This document shows, piece by piece, positions 1-8,517 of a DNA stretch of 64,000 nt (within the stretch, counting starts at the first letter, position 1; each line of letters starts with the position of its first letter). Under the pieces are notes generated by a model. The model saw only the letters and a list, made by a program, of their open reading frames with translations. It was not told the origin of the DNA and searched no databases. A program made the translations under genes and the position numbers. This stretch comes from Anaerococcus lactolyticus ATCC 51172 (GTDB lineage Bacteria > Bacillota > Clostridia > Tissierellales > Peptoniphilaceae), in contig NZ_GG666044.1 of NCBI RefSeq assembly GCF_000156575.1, positions 95,220 through 159,219 of the forward strand, written 5' to 3'.

Positions 1-1
1 C

Positions 2-229
2 CCGGACCTTATTAAATATTTTGGGAAATACTTACCCTTTGCCCTCATGCCCCTACTTGTAATCTTTGCCATTAGAAATATAAACCTTATGGTTTATCCC
101 TACGGGCTGCCTGAAATTATAGCTTCTTTATCAGTTATAATCCTTCATGCCAAGTTCAGAAAACTCTTTCTTTCAATTTCTATTGGCACTTTTATATATA
201 TGGTCCTCATTCAATTAGTGTTTGTCTAA
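2..229 (+). CDS. azlD: AzlD-family branched-chain amino acid exporter subunit, C-terminal part (5' end outside window)
   Basis: The reading frame is open from the first bases of the window to the TAA at 227-229, so this is the tail of a gene that begins upstream; the first internal ATG is at 47. It carries the family's C-terminal layout: a PF.LMPLLVIFAIRN hydrophobic segment, then a YGLPEIIA loop, then a last membrane helix ending in MVLIQLVF. AzlD is the small partner of AzlC in an inner-membrane exporter of branched-chain amino acids. Seen: about 75 codons with two hydrophobic stretches. Inferred: azlC should lie just upstream outside the window. Confidence 0.75.
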   Translation, partial: PDLIKYFGKYLPFALMPLLVIFAIRNINLMVYPYGLPEIIASLSVIILHAKFRKLFLSISIGTFIYMVLIQLVFV

Positions 230-278
230 AATAGTAGTAAAGTATTAATATAGAAAAGAATTAATTAATGAGGTTCAT

Positions 279-2015
279 ATGAAAAAAGAAATAAACATTT
301 CAAACAATAAGGCCGTGATTAACTTTTCAAAGGCCTTTTTTAATGACACTGATGACCTACTAAAGAGCGAAGGATTTTTTGAAGTAATCTGTTCTTTTGT
401 AAGGTTCCACAAGGAAAACCAGACAAGGATCTATACATATCTTGAAAAATTTTTCAGGGCTAGTGATATAGAAGTCCTTGCAGGAGAAATTAGGGATATC
501 ACTAAAATCCTAACAGTCATGAGTCTTGATGAGATTTCAGAAAAAATCAACAAGTACCACGATCTTGATAAGGAAAGAGATGCCCTAATCAGGATAGTTG
601 AAGACATATATGACTATTGGAGAAAGCTTGAAAGATACTCAATTATCGAACAATCTGATTATGAGAGAGGCCTGGAGGTAGAAAACTTCCTAAGTTCTAA
701 TATTAGATTTAAGGACCTAATCCTAGATGTCTACAGGAAAGCAGAATTTTCTGTTACAGGCAAGGTTCCAAAAGTATTTAGGCAAGTGCCAGCAGGTGCC
801 AACGCTTCTGTAATAGTTAAAAATTTTGAAATTTCTTATCCGGAAGAATTACAATTTTTAAATGAAATACCTTTTATAACCAAGGTTATGATTGAAACAC
901 CTTACATCACCTATACCAAGTCAAACAAGAGGGATGGTTACTTCAAGGAAGTTTTTGAAAACCCAATCGAAGGCCTTGATATAGATACAGATGAGTTTTT
1001 ATGTTATCCAGCTAAGGTTGGTGACAATCTCATTTATATCTACTTCCACCAAGACCTAATCACCCACGGTATTTCTGCATCAAACCTCTTTGACCTAGCA
1101 GATGAAGAAGAAATTTTAAATAAAAGACCAGATGCTATCTACTTATTTGGCGGAGAAAATTCTAAGGACCAAAACGTATTTTATGAAAATAAAAACGGAC
1201 TTCTAATTGGTTATGTAAACTATACTGACAAGAAAGATTACTTTGGCTATTTGAAAAAAATGTGCCTCACCCTTTCAAACATCATTTCAATGAAAAAATC
1301 CTACCTCCCTATCCATGGAGCAGGGGTAAACATAGTTTTACAAAATGGAAAGTCTGCCAATGTAGTAATCCTCGGAGACTCTGGAGCAGGTAAGAGCGAA
1401 TCAATTGAAGCCTTCAGAACCCTTGCCAAAGACTACATCAAGGATATGACAGTAATCTTTGACGATATGGGTACATTTAGAATAAAAGATGATAAGGTAA
1501 TGGCTTATGGTACAGAAATCGGTGCCTTTGTAAGACTAGACGACCTAGATGCAGGCTATGCCTTTAAGCAAATAGATAGGTCCATCTTCATGAATCCTGA
1601 TAAGGTAAACGCAAGACTAATCATGCCAGTTGCTGATTATGCAACAATCATGCAAGGCTATGAAGTAGACTTTTTCCTCTATGCTAACAACTACGATAAG
1701 TTAAAAAAGGACGAAGACTCAATCTCAATTCTAGATGATGAGAAAGAAGCTATCAAAATCTTTAAAAGAGGTGCAAGATTTGCTAAGGGCACAACCACAG
1801 AAACAGGCCTCGTAGAATCCTACTTTGCCAACCCATTCGGCCCTTACCAAAAACAAGATACTTGTGATAAGCTAATCGAAACATATTTCAATAAACTATA
1901 CGAAAACAATAAGAAAGTCGGTCAAATCAAAACCCAACTTGGTGTTAGTGGCATGGAAACAGACGGTCCACTAAAATCAGCTAGGGAACTTTTTGAAATA
2001 ATCAAGGCCCTATAA
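279..2015 (+). CDS. HPr kinase/PEP carboxykinase-fold P-loop protein, function unassigned
   Basis: This is a 578-residue soluble protein. A Walker A motif GDSGAGKS lies at residues 366-373, followed by E374. A DD pair inside IFDDMG at about 393-398 probably plays the metal-binding Walker B role. The motif is closer to HPr kinase (GDSGVGKSE) than to true ATP-dependent PEP carboxykinase, and the protein is far longer than HprK (about 310 residues). Proteins like this are often database-labelled PEP carboxykinase, but I see no clear PEPCK oxaloacetate-binding signature. The first 340 residues are mostly helical with no recognised domain. It starts at an ATG with a GAGG ribosome site, 50 bp after azlD. 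A kinase or NTPase role is inferred only. Confidence 0.6.
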   Translation: MKKEINISNNKAVINFSKAFFNDTDDLLKSEGFFEVICSFVRFHKENQTRIYTYLEKFFRASDIEVLAGEIRDITKILTVMSLDEISEKINKYHDLDKERDALIRIVEDIYDYWRKLERYSIIEQSDYERGLEVENFLSSNIRFKDLILDVYRKAEFSVTGKVPKVFRQVPAGANASVIVKNFEISYPEELQFLNEIPFITKVMIETPYITYTKSNKRDGYFKEVFENPIEGLDIDTDEFLCYPAKVGDNLIYIYFHQDLITHGISASNLFDLADEEEILNKRPDAIYLFGGENSKDQNVFYENKNGLLIGYVNYTDKKDYFGYLKKMCLTLSNIISMKKSYLPIHGAGVNIVLQNGKSANVVILGDSGAGKSESIEAFRTLAKDYIKDMTVIFDDMGTFRIKDDKVMAYGTEIGAFVRLDDLDAGYAFKQIDRSIFMNPDKVNARLIMPVADYATIMQGYEVDFFLYANNYDKLKKDEDSISILDDEKEAIKIFKRGARFAKGTTTETGLVESYFANPFGPYQKQDTCDKLIETYFNKLYENNKKVGQIKTQLGVSGMETDGPLKSARELFEIIKAL

Positions 2016-2028
2016 AATAGAAATTAAA

Positions 2029-2058
2029 AATCATCTCCAATAGACAAGGAGATGATTT
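2029..2058 (+). repeat. Duplicated terminator hairpin, copy 1 (without T-tract)
   Basis: This 30 bp stretch forms the hairpin AATCATCTCC / GGAGATGATT. It recurs without a mismatch at 2200-2229. This copy is followed by AGGC rather than a run of T, so it should not terminate efficiently. It lies directly after the stop codon of the P-loop gene. Confidence 0.85.
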
Positions 2059-2199
2059 AGGCTATAGACAAAGTCATATTCTGATGTCATTCAGACGAAC
2101 GAAGTGAGGAAGAATCCTGTAATTTATAGGATTCCTCGTCGAATCCTGATGGATTCTCTGTCGGAATGACGTATGTTTATATACTTTGTAGACATTCTG
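2059..2199. repeat. 141 bp palindromic MITE-like element between two hairpin copies
   Basis: The stretch has imperfect terminal inverted repeats: AAAGT-x-ATA followed by GTCATTC-x-GAC at the left (about 2070-2095) matches the reverse complement of the right end (about 2161-2188). Nested inside are small palindromes built on GAATCCT/AGGATTC. It has no coding capacity. It sits exactly between the two 30 bp hairpin copies, as a target duplication would predict, although 30 bp is long for that. The ancestral site would be a simple terminator after the upstream gene. Confidence 0.6.
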
Positions 2200-2234
2200 A
2201 ATCATCTCCAATAGACAAGGAGATGATTTTTTTA
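2200..2234 (+). terminator. Rho-independent terminator (hairpin copy 2, with T-tract)
   Basis: The same 10 bp stem as at 2029-2058 is here followed by a run of T from 2226 onward. This is the intact terminator for the P-loop gene. From here to 2422 (about 190 bp, AT-rich) I see no further feature. Confidence 0.8.
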
Positions 2235-2422
2235 TTGAAGCTAAAACTTGGTCATTTTTATCCTGGGGTTAAATTTTTATTAATATTCAAGATTATTTTA
2301 GCATAACTATTTTTATATTTACTTAAAAAACTATTTTCATTGTTTTTTTGAAATAATCATTTCTATACTCCAAACGATAAAGCTTATAAAAACAAGCTAA
2401 AATCATTAATCTTTTACTCTTT

Positions 2423-3970
2423 TTATCCCCTACCCATAATTGTTAGGATCTTTTCGTAGAGTGGCCCTGAGAATGAATATTCTAGGACTGTTTTATCCCA
2501 ATCTAAAATCTTTCTTGCATCTATTATCTCTGGATTTAGACCAGTAAGATTGCCATTTTTATCTAAACTTACAAGGCTTTCTATTTCCTTATCCCTGTAG
2601 GCGATTTTGATTTTCACACCTGGAGTGTCTTTTTCTTGGCTCTGGCAAATGAGAACTGTTGACCTCTGGCAAATCCCATCAAGAAAGTCATTATCTTTTT
2701 CGATGACTTTTCCATCATTACGCTTCTCAACAGACCTTAGACTTACTACTGCATTCTCCCATTTTGGTACGACTAGGTAAAAGTCATTACCAGTTAAAAA
2801 TGCATTATTATCATCATAAGGATCTCTCTGGCCTTCTAAGATTAGTCTTGGGTCTTTATAGTCTGCAAAACATGCTTGCCAGGCAAATAGTTTGCTCATT
2901 ACATTAGGTAGAGTATCTTCAGCATTGGCCCTGCCCATATAGATTATAAAAGCATTTACCTTTTCATCATCTGGGTCTATACCAAGCTTTGTAGCCATCC
3001 TTACAAAGTCATCTGAGTATCGATTAGTTTTATAATCAGGTCCAGCAAGGGTTTGGGTTTCTATTACTTCCCCTATGCCTGTATCTGGATAGATTTTGCT
3101 AAAAAACATTAGCCTACCTACTTCATTTACATAAAATATATTAGGATTATCTTGCCACAAGTCTTTGATGGCAAAACCTTCTTTATTTCCCATGTCATAC
3201 TGGTAGGAAGGATTTGATAAATAACTGTCATAATGGTCAATTATGTGCCTATAGTAGTCCGCTAAGCTTTTTTCCATGAGGTCTAATTTCTGGTCAGGAC
3301 TAATAGCAAAATAGGATAAGAGCTCATCATCTGTAAGACGCTTGCCATCCTTAATTGAAAAATTATAGGTCCTATATACTTGAAAACTTGAGTCAATATT
3401 ATTGTAGAGATGGATAAAGAGGCTTAGGATTTCTTCGTCTTGGTAGGTTGAAAACTCTGCATGAACAAAGGGTTCATCGCTATTTTTAGAATATTCGTCC
3501 GCATCCTTATACATGGTCTTTAACTCTTCAAGGTCCTTTTCTATTTCCTTATTGGCTAGGTCCGCATCCTTTGAATCTAGCAAAATTTTTGGTAGGTGGA
3601 TACCAAAGCGGAGGCCCTTGGCCTTTTCCATTTGTTTTTTAGTTACAAAATCCTTCCGGGCTTGCCTATCTTCTACTAGGGTTGACTTACTACCTGCCTT
3701 TGCTCCTTCTAGGGCCTGAGCCTTTATTGGTTTTCTTTTAAAATTTATTTCATTTACTAATTTTATATCTTCATTGCTTTCTTTCTTGGCCAGGGTTTTT
3801 TCTTTAGGATTTTCTTCTTCATCTTCAGATTTTTCTGCCAAGGTATTTACTTTTTTATCCCTTTCTTCTTCGCTTACCTTTGTAAGTTCTTCGTCAAGCT
3901 TTTCTTTACCACAGCCTACTAGAGCCAAGGCTAGAAAAATAAAAAGAACTTTTTGCTTTTTGCCTATCAT
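2423..3970 (-). CDS. Secreted lipoprotein, DUF4163/DUF3298 (RsiV-like) type
   Basis: The 515-residue product has a short basic N-terminus, a hydrophobic core and an LVGC lipobox with the lipidated cysteine at about residue 20, so it should be anchored on the outer face of the membrane. A charged, low-complexity linker (about 25-115) precedes a folded region. That region's pattern of SYQDEE, an aromatic YRTYNF strand, DGKRLTDDELL and a following helix resembles the DUF4163/DUF3298 domains of RsiV and PdaC. The family match is by pattern only. It starts 10 bp after the zinc-ribbon gene's stop and is the last gene of a three-gene operon, which suggests an envelope-stress or membrane-maintenance role. 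Confidence 0.6.
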   Translation of the reverse strand: MIGKKQKVLFIFLALALVGCGKEKLDEELTKVSEEERDKKVNTLAEKSEDEEENPKEKTLAKKESNEDIKLVNEINFKRKPIKAQALEGAKAGSKSTLVEDRQARKDFVTKKQMEKAKGLRFGIHLPKILLDSKDADLANKEIEKDLEELKTMYKDADEYSKNSDEPFVHAEFSTYQDEEILSLFIHLYNNIDSSFQVYRTYNFSIKDGKRLTDDELLSYFAISPDQKLDLMEKSLADYYRHIIDHYDSYLSNPSYQYDMGNKEGFAIKDLWQDNPNIFYVNEVGRLMFFSKIYPDTGIGEVIETQTLAGPDYKTNRYSDDFVRMATKLGIDPDDEKVNAFIIYMGRANAEDTLPNVMSKLFAWQACFADYKDPRLILEGQRDPYDDNNAFLTGNDFYLVVPKWENAVVSLRSVEKRNDGKVIEKDNDFLDGICQRSTVLICQSQEKDTPGVKIKIAYRDKEIESLVSLDKNGNLTGLNPEIIDARKILDWDKTVLEYSFSGPLYEKILTIMGRG

Positions 3971-3979
3971 AACCCCTCC

Positions 3980-5425
3980 TTACTCAAATTTAATCTTATT
4001 TTCCTTGATTTCACAGCTATTTTCTCCATCAATACAAGAGTTTTTAAGGCCGTATTCATGCCTTATAAATTCATCAATGCTTATAAGATTAGTCACTTCG
4101 TGTTTGTTTTCAACCTCATAGGAGTGCCTTGCATCCTGATTCCTATATTTGCTGTAGACATTAAAATAATATATGAAGCCAGCAACTAAGAGTACCCAGA
4201 AAAAGTTTCTGGAATCTTGAAACTTTGTATCATCAAATATATCAAAAGCTGCAACGAACCATAGGACAAGGGCTATTAAGAAGCTTATAACTTCCACAAG
4301 GGCTGATGCCATAAAAAGTTTTTTGAAGTTTATAGGCACTGATCCCATGGTTTCCTTAGTCCTTGCATTTACTGCAACATAGTGTAAAACGTGTTTATCG
4401 CCCTTATTTTCCATATAGGAGTAAAGCCAAACCGGCAAATAGGAAGCCTTCCAAGAATCGCCTTTTACAATAAATTCTTCTTCTTGCCAGTTAACTCCTC
4501 TGTCATATTCTTCGATGGTATCTTTGATGGCAAATCTAGCCACATCTGAGCCCCACACGTCTGTAATTTTTTTAAGGTCAGATACATTGGTATCTCTCTT
4601 TTCGGATGTATAGCCCTTAAGGTAGTTGGCATTGTATTTGACACAATTTTCTGTATCAAAAGGCATGATTGAATTTATGATATTTGTTGTCTTTTCCTTT
4701 GAAGAATAGTCAAGTTTATCCAAACTTGATTCTATTGTTAAATCATCAATGCTTATGTCAAAGTCCCTGCCTACCCTGTAAAGATCAGCATCATAAACGG
4801 TTTTTTCACCATCACCATCTTTTACTTTCCTAGTATTGGTTAAGATTTCTCCCTTGCCACTAAGTTTCATATGGCCGTTTATATCAACAAGCATATATGG
4901 AAAATACACCCCACATATATTTTCGGCATTAAATTCCTTGATAAATTGTGGGTGAGCAAAGGTCTTTCTTTGACCAACAAAATTTTCAATCTCTTCTTTT
5001 GCTTCATTCCTAGTCACAGAAAATGGCAAAATCACATCAGGTACAGCTCCATTGTCAATTTTAGAATTTATTGAAAGGGTATTTCTGCACCAATGACACC
5101 TGGCTTGGGTAGAAGTTGCTGTATCGATAACTACCTCAGCCCCACAACTTTCACATTTTAGGGTAATGATATTACTAGCTTCTAAGTCTATATCTGCTGC
5201 CCCACTATGGGACTTGCTCCCTTCAAGACTTGATATTTCATCATCTGCCTCTGCTAAATCTAAGTCAAATTCATTCCTACAGAAATTACACCTAAGCTTG
5301 CCTGTTTTGGTATTAGTAGAAATATCAGTAGAACCACACTTCGGGCACTTAACCTGGCCATCTTTTACTTGGTCTGTGTCTTTAATAATGTTTATGTTTT
5401 CATTATTATCTCTTTCGCCTACCAT
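3980..5425 (-). CDS. TFIIB-type zinc-ribbon membrane protein (YdjG-like)
   Basis: The 481-residue protein opens with two zinc ribbons. The first is CPKCGS...CNFC at about 24-49. The second is CESCGA...CHWC at about 93-115. A long beta-rich domain of about 230 residues follows, then a transmembrane hairpin around 370-415 and a cytoplasmic tail. Bacillus subtilis YdjG has a similar zinc-ribbon-plus-membrane layout and works with YdjH, YdjI and the PspA paralogue YdjF at the membrane. Here the gene lies 19 bp after the SPFH gene and 9 bp before the lipoprotein gene on the minus strand. DNA binding is not implied; these ribbons usually serve as protein-interaction modules. Confidence 0.65.
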   Translation of the reverse strand: MVGERDNNENINIIKDTDQVKDGQVKCPKCGSTDISTNTKTGKLRCNFCRNEFDLDLAEADDEISSLEGSKSHSGAADIDLEASNIITLKCESCGAEVVIDTATSTQARCHWCRNTLSINSKIDNGAVPDVILPFSVTRNEAKEEIENFVGQRKTFAHPQFIKEFNAENICGVYFPYMLVDINGHMKLSGKGEILTNTRKVKDGDGEKTVYDADLYRVGRDFDISIDDLTIESSLDKLDYSSKEKTTNIINSIMPFDTENCVKYNANYLKGYTSEKRDTNVSDLKKITDVWGSDVARFAIKDTIEEYDRGVNWQEEEFIVKGDSWKASYLPVWLYSYMENKGDKHVLHYVAVNARTKETMGSVPINFKKLFMASALVEVISFLIALVLWFVAAFDIFDDTKFQDSRNFFWVLLVAGFIYYFNVYSKYRNQDARHSYEVENKHEVTNLISIDEFIRHEYGLKNSCIDGENSCEIKENKIKFE

Positions 5426-5444
5426 AGCCTCCTCAGCCTCCTCC

Positions 5445-6671
5445 TTATAAACCTAAAAGATCAGATTTAACCTTATCAAATTCTTCCTGGCTAATAACTC
5501 CTGCATCTAAAAGTTTTTTCATTTGGATTAATTTTTCTGTTGGATCGACTTGTGAGTTATTTGACGCTTGTTGGTTTTGTTGATTTTGGTTTGGCATATT
5601 TTGTCCAACGCCAAAATTAGGTTGGTAAGAATTTGCTCCCTCTGGCTGGTTAAGTCCACCTGCCATGGATCCTGCAGCATTCATTCCCATGCCCATAAAG
5701 GCCATTCCTGCACCACCGCCATTTTCTCCTGCACCTTGCATACCCCTAGCAACTGATTGTTGGAAGAATGAATTTCCACGATTTCCAGAAAGAGCATCCG
5801 CTTTTTTGACATCTGATAATAATTTTTTTGTATCTTCGTCATATTCGATAGCAAGGATTGCTGTTTTTATAATTTCTAGTCCCCTATCTGTCTTCCATTG
5901 GCAGGCATCCTCAACAGCCTTGGTTAGGGACTTCGCAAAACCAATTTGATCCCCCTGGATTTTGCTCATCCTATTTCCCCTTGAAGGGTCATTTGTATAA
6001 TTAGAAAAAGCTGCGGAAAGGCTGCCTACAACTTCGTTAAAGAGTTGTTCACCTAGCTCATTATCCATATCACCAAAGTCAAAAACAGGTGCATCCTCAA
6101 TTAAGTATTTTTGAGGAAGGAAATTTTTGACAAAAAGAAGGGGATCGACAATCTTAAGTGTATATGTTCCCCTGGTTACAGCCCCTACTTGGGTACCAAG
6201 ATAGGCATCATCCCAATAAATTTCACTTTGGGTGCCAAAGCGGTTGTTTGGAATTTCTTTTAGGTTAACATAGAAGGCAAGTTGTTCAGCTCCTGGTTGG
6301 CCGCCAAACTTAATCTTTTCCCAAGTTGACTGAATTAGCGAACTCATGACTCCATCACCTACGAAAATTGACTGGGAACTTGTTTCGTCACTTGAAAATA
6401 TAAAGCCACCGGCTTCTGCAACTATACCAGTAATCATCCCATTTTCGATGGTAATGAGAGCTGTACCTTCTGGCACGATTATCTTAGACCCATTAGAAAT
6501 AATATTTTTACTGGCCCCTGTATTTGTTCCTCTATCTTGATTAGTTCCTTGGCTTACTGCTGGAAAAATTCCTGCTGTGGCAGAAATTCCTGGCATAGGT
6601 TTGTAAAAATCTAGCCATTGGTCTGCAAAACTTCCTCCGAGTGCTCCTGTAAATGCTCTAATAAATCCCAT
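5445..6671 (-). CDS. SPFH-domain / 'virion core' protein with C-terminal SHOCT-like domain (YdjI-like)
   Basis: The protein has 408 residues. The central part carries SPFH features: VPEGTALI around 80, the turn AEAGGFIF, a long central strand-rich domain, and a helical coiled segment. A glycine/methionine-rich, then glutamine/asparagine-rich, low-complexity linker (about 310-375) follows. The last 30 residues match a SHOCT-like helix pair (KLIQMKKLLDAGVISQEEFD). Such proteins assemble at membranes, and B. subtilis YdjI recruits a PspA protein. The ribosome site AAGGAGG precedes the ATG. It is the first gene of the operon with the zinc-ribbon and lipoprotein genes. No pspA gene is visible nearby. 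Confidence 0.75.
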   Translation of the reverse strand: MGFIRAFTGALGGSFADQWLDFYKPMPGISATAGIFPAVSQGTNQDRGTNTGASKNIISNGSKIIVPEGTALITIENGMITGIVAEAGGFIFSSDETSSQSIFVGDGVMSSLIQSTWEKIKFGGQPGAEQLAFYVNLKEIPNNRFGTQSEIYWDDAYLGTQVGAVTRGTYTLKIVDPLLFVKNFLPQKYLIEDAPVFDFGDMDNELGEQLFNEVVGSLSAAFSNYTNDPSRGNRMSKIQGDQIGFAKSLTKAVEDACQWKTDRGLEIIKTAILAIEYDEDTKKLLSDVKKADALSGNRGNSFFQQSVARGMQGAGENGGGAGMAFMGMGMNAAGSMAGGLNQPEGANSYQPNFGVGQNMPNQNQQNQQASNNSQVDPTEKLIQMKKLLDAGVISQEEFDKVKSDLLGL

Positions 6672-6770
6672 CTTATCCTCCTTATTTTTTGTTATTTTTG
6701 ATAAATCATTGTAAACTTGTCTAAGTTTTTCTTATCACTTACATTAAATCACAGTATTTAGGTAAAATAA

Positions 6771-6824
6771 ATAGACCAAAGGTCAATCTTTGGCTAAATT
6801 TACAAAGATAGACCTTTGGTCTAT
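6771..6824. repeat. Long imperfect inverted repeat upstream of the SPFH operon
   Basis: ATAGACCAAAGGTC at the left is mirrored by GACCTTTGGTCTAT at the right, and the inner AATCTTT/AAAGATA arms extend the stem to about 20 bp around a short AT-rich loop. It lies about 100 bp upstream of the SPFH start and beyond the separate terminator at 6841-6890. It could be a second terminator for the LuxR gene or an operator for the SPFH operon; the sequence alone does not decide. Confidence 0.7.
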
Positions 6825-6840
6825 ATGAAAAAATAATAAA

Positions 6841-6890
6841 AAAACACCTCCCTATTGCTAGCATATTAATAAAATAAGGAAGTGATTTTT
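6841..6890 (-). terminator. Rho-independent terminator of the LuxR-type gene
   Basis: On the minus strand CACTTCCT pairs with AGGGAGGTG across an AT-rich loop and is followed by a run of seven T. It begins a few bases after the stop codon. Confidence 0.7.
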
Positions 6891-6894
6891 TCTT

Positions 6895-8502
6895 TTATTC
6901 TATTTTTTCATTGACCTGGTCATTTTCTTCATTAACATTTCCTATTATCTGATCAACCATTCCACATCCCTTAATAAGGTCAAGGTAAAGAAGCAATTCA
7001 CCCCTAGATGACACATTAAGTTTTTTATAAATTTTCAAAATGTGGTGTTTGGCAGTGCTCTTGCTAATGTAGAGTATTTCAGGTAGTTGATCTACGTCAT
7101 AACCCTTTATCAAAAGAACTAAAACATTTAACTCAGCGGGAGTGAGGCTTGAAGTTGCTTCAATAAATTTCTTGAACTTGTATTCTAGATAAGGAGGTAG
7201 CCCCTTGATAGACCTATCTTTAATTTTCTCCCTAACATTTTCCAAAAACTTATTTATCTCGTAAAAACCAGAGTCTAAAATATCTTGCCTGTAGTCTTCG
7301 TCTAAGATTTTCTCCTGGTTTTCTATTAGGGAAAGTCCATCTGTAATTGGACTTATGTACCTTCTAGTAAAATTCAAGCTAATGACTATGGCAAAAAATA
7401 AAAATAAGACAACAGAAATGGCAATATTGGATATATTTTTAAAAATATCCCTATTATATTCATCAAGAGGAATCATAGAAATAATTAAGGACTTATCCCC
7501 GTTTTCTATTAGGGAAACTTCTCTCAATAAACCTATGTATTTGGATTTTGAGCCTACAAACTCCTTTAAATCCCTACCATGATTTTTGATTTCTAAAATA
7601 TCATCTGGAAGAAAATAATATCCCTCCTGGGTTCCGCTGCTAAGAGCCTTCTCGGTATCTATTTTACCATCTGCTACTGGCAAAAATACAGAACTTAACC
7701 TCTTCATCTTGGATGGTTGGGCAATCTTTTCCTTAAAATACATTTCTTCTACTTCAAAGCCACAGACTCCATAAAGCTTGCCATCCCTGCTCACAATAGG
7801 AAGGCTTATTAACATAACCTTTTCACTTGTTCCAGGTAGGGTAAATACTTTGGTCATCCTATAAGAATCATAAATAGACTTATTTACATTTTTAGCAAGG
7901 AGAGCGTAGGCAGGTAGATTTGATAAATCATATTCTAACTTCCACTTCCTATGGGGCATTGCCGAGTGTTTCTTAGCCACCTCTGCATCTCCCCTATATA
8001 CAGTAACAGACGATTCCTTCAAGCTCCTAGAATCAAGTTTTAAATACAAACCAGACCTAGAATCTTTTGCCCCCTTATTTTTAGAATTAACAGTGGTATT
8101 GAACAAGACAAAGGCTCCTGATGTATCTGCGTAAAACATGGAGCTTTTCAGGTTTTCGAATATCCTATCCTGTATTTGACTAAGGAGTTTTTGATTATCT
8201 CTCAAATCTTCAAAAGAAATTTTCTCCTTATCCAAAATCTCTTCTAGGCACTCACTTGTATCTTGGGATAAGTGCATGGCAGAAATAGCTGACTTATCAA
8301 AATAACCCTTTATTTCCTTATCCAGTATAGATACTTGGATATCAAGGCTCTTTACATAATCTTTTCTGACATTTTTGTATTGGTCAAATAAAACCAAAGC
8401 CAAAACTATGAAGAATAGCAAAAGCCCAGCAAAAATAATCATATAGATAAAAAGCTTTCTATACATTGAATTTTTTTGATATTTCTTATTTATATCAAAC
8501 AA
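6895..8502 (-). CDS. Membrane-bound one-component regulator: extracellular sensor domain plus LuxR-type HTH
   Basis: The product has 535 residues. A first transmembrane helix (about 17-39) leads into a roughly 310-residue extracellular region that looks Cache-like, with a VCGFEVEEMYF strand near its end. A second helix lies at about 355-377. The C-terminus (about 450-511) is a LuxR-type helix-turn-helix: SLTPAELNVLVLL, then STAKHHILKIYKKL. No kinase or receiver domain is present, so it should bind DNA while anchored in the membrane. The start is a TTG with AGGAG six bases before it, 15 bp after the solute-binding protein's stop; an ATG at residue 13 is the alternative. The tight coupling suggests the two proteins sense a ligand together. 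Confidence 0.7.
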   Translation of the reverse strand: MFDINKKYQKNSMYRKLFIYMIIFAGLLLFFIVLALVLFDQYKNVRKDYVKSLDIQVSILDKEIKGYFDKSAISAMHLSQDTSECLEEILDKEKISFEDLRDNQKLLSQIQDRIFENLKSSMFYADTSGAFVLFNTTVNSKNKGAKDSRSGLYLKLDSRSLKESSVTVYRGDAEVAKKHSAMPHRKWKLEYDLSNLPAYALLAKNVNKSIYDSYRMTKVFTLPGTSEKVMLISLPIVSRDGKLYGVCGFEVEEMYFKEKIAQPSKMKRLSSVFLPVADGKIDTEKALSSGTQEGYYFLPDDILEIKNHGRDLKEFVGSKSKYIGLLREVSLIENGDKSLIISMIPLDEYNRDIFKNISNIAISVVLFLFFAIVISLNFTRRYISPITDGLSLIENQEKILDEDYRQDILDSGFYEINKFLENVREKIKDRSIKGLPPYLEYKFKKFIEATSSLTPAELNVLVLLIKGYDVDQLPEILYISKSTAKHHILKIYKKLNVSSRGELLLYLDLIKGCGMVDQIIGNVNEENDQVNEKIE

Positions 8503-8517
8503 GGGCTGCTCCTAAAA

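Noticed and set aside
3513-4189. Serine/leucine-rich plus-strand frames over the lipoprotein and zinc-ribbon genes
   Set aside because: They are reverse-strand shadows without ribosome sites.
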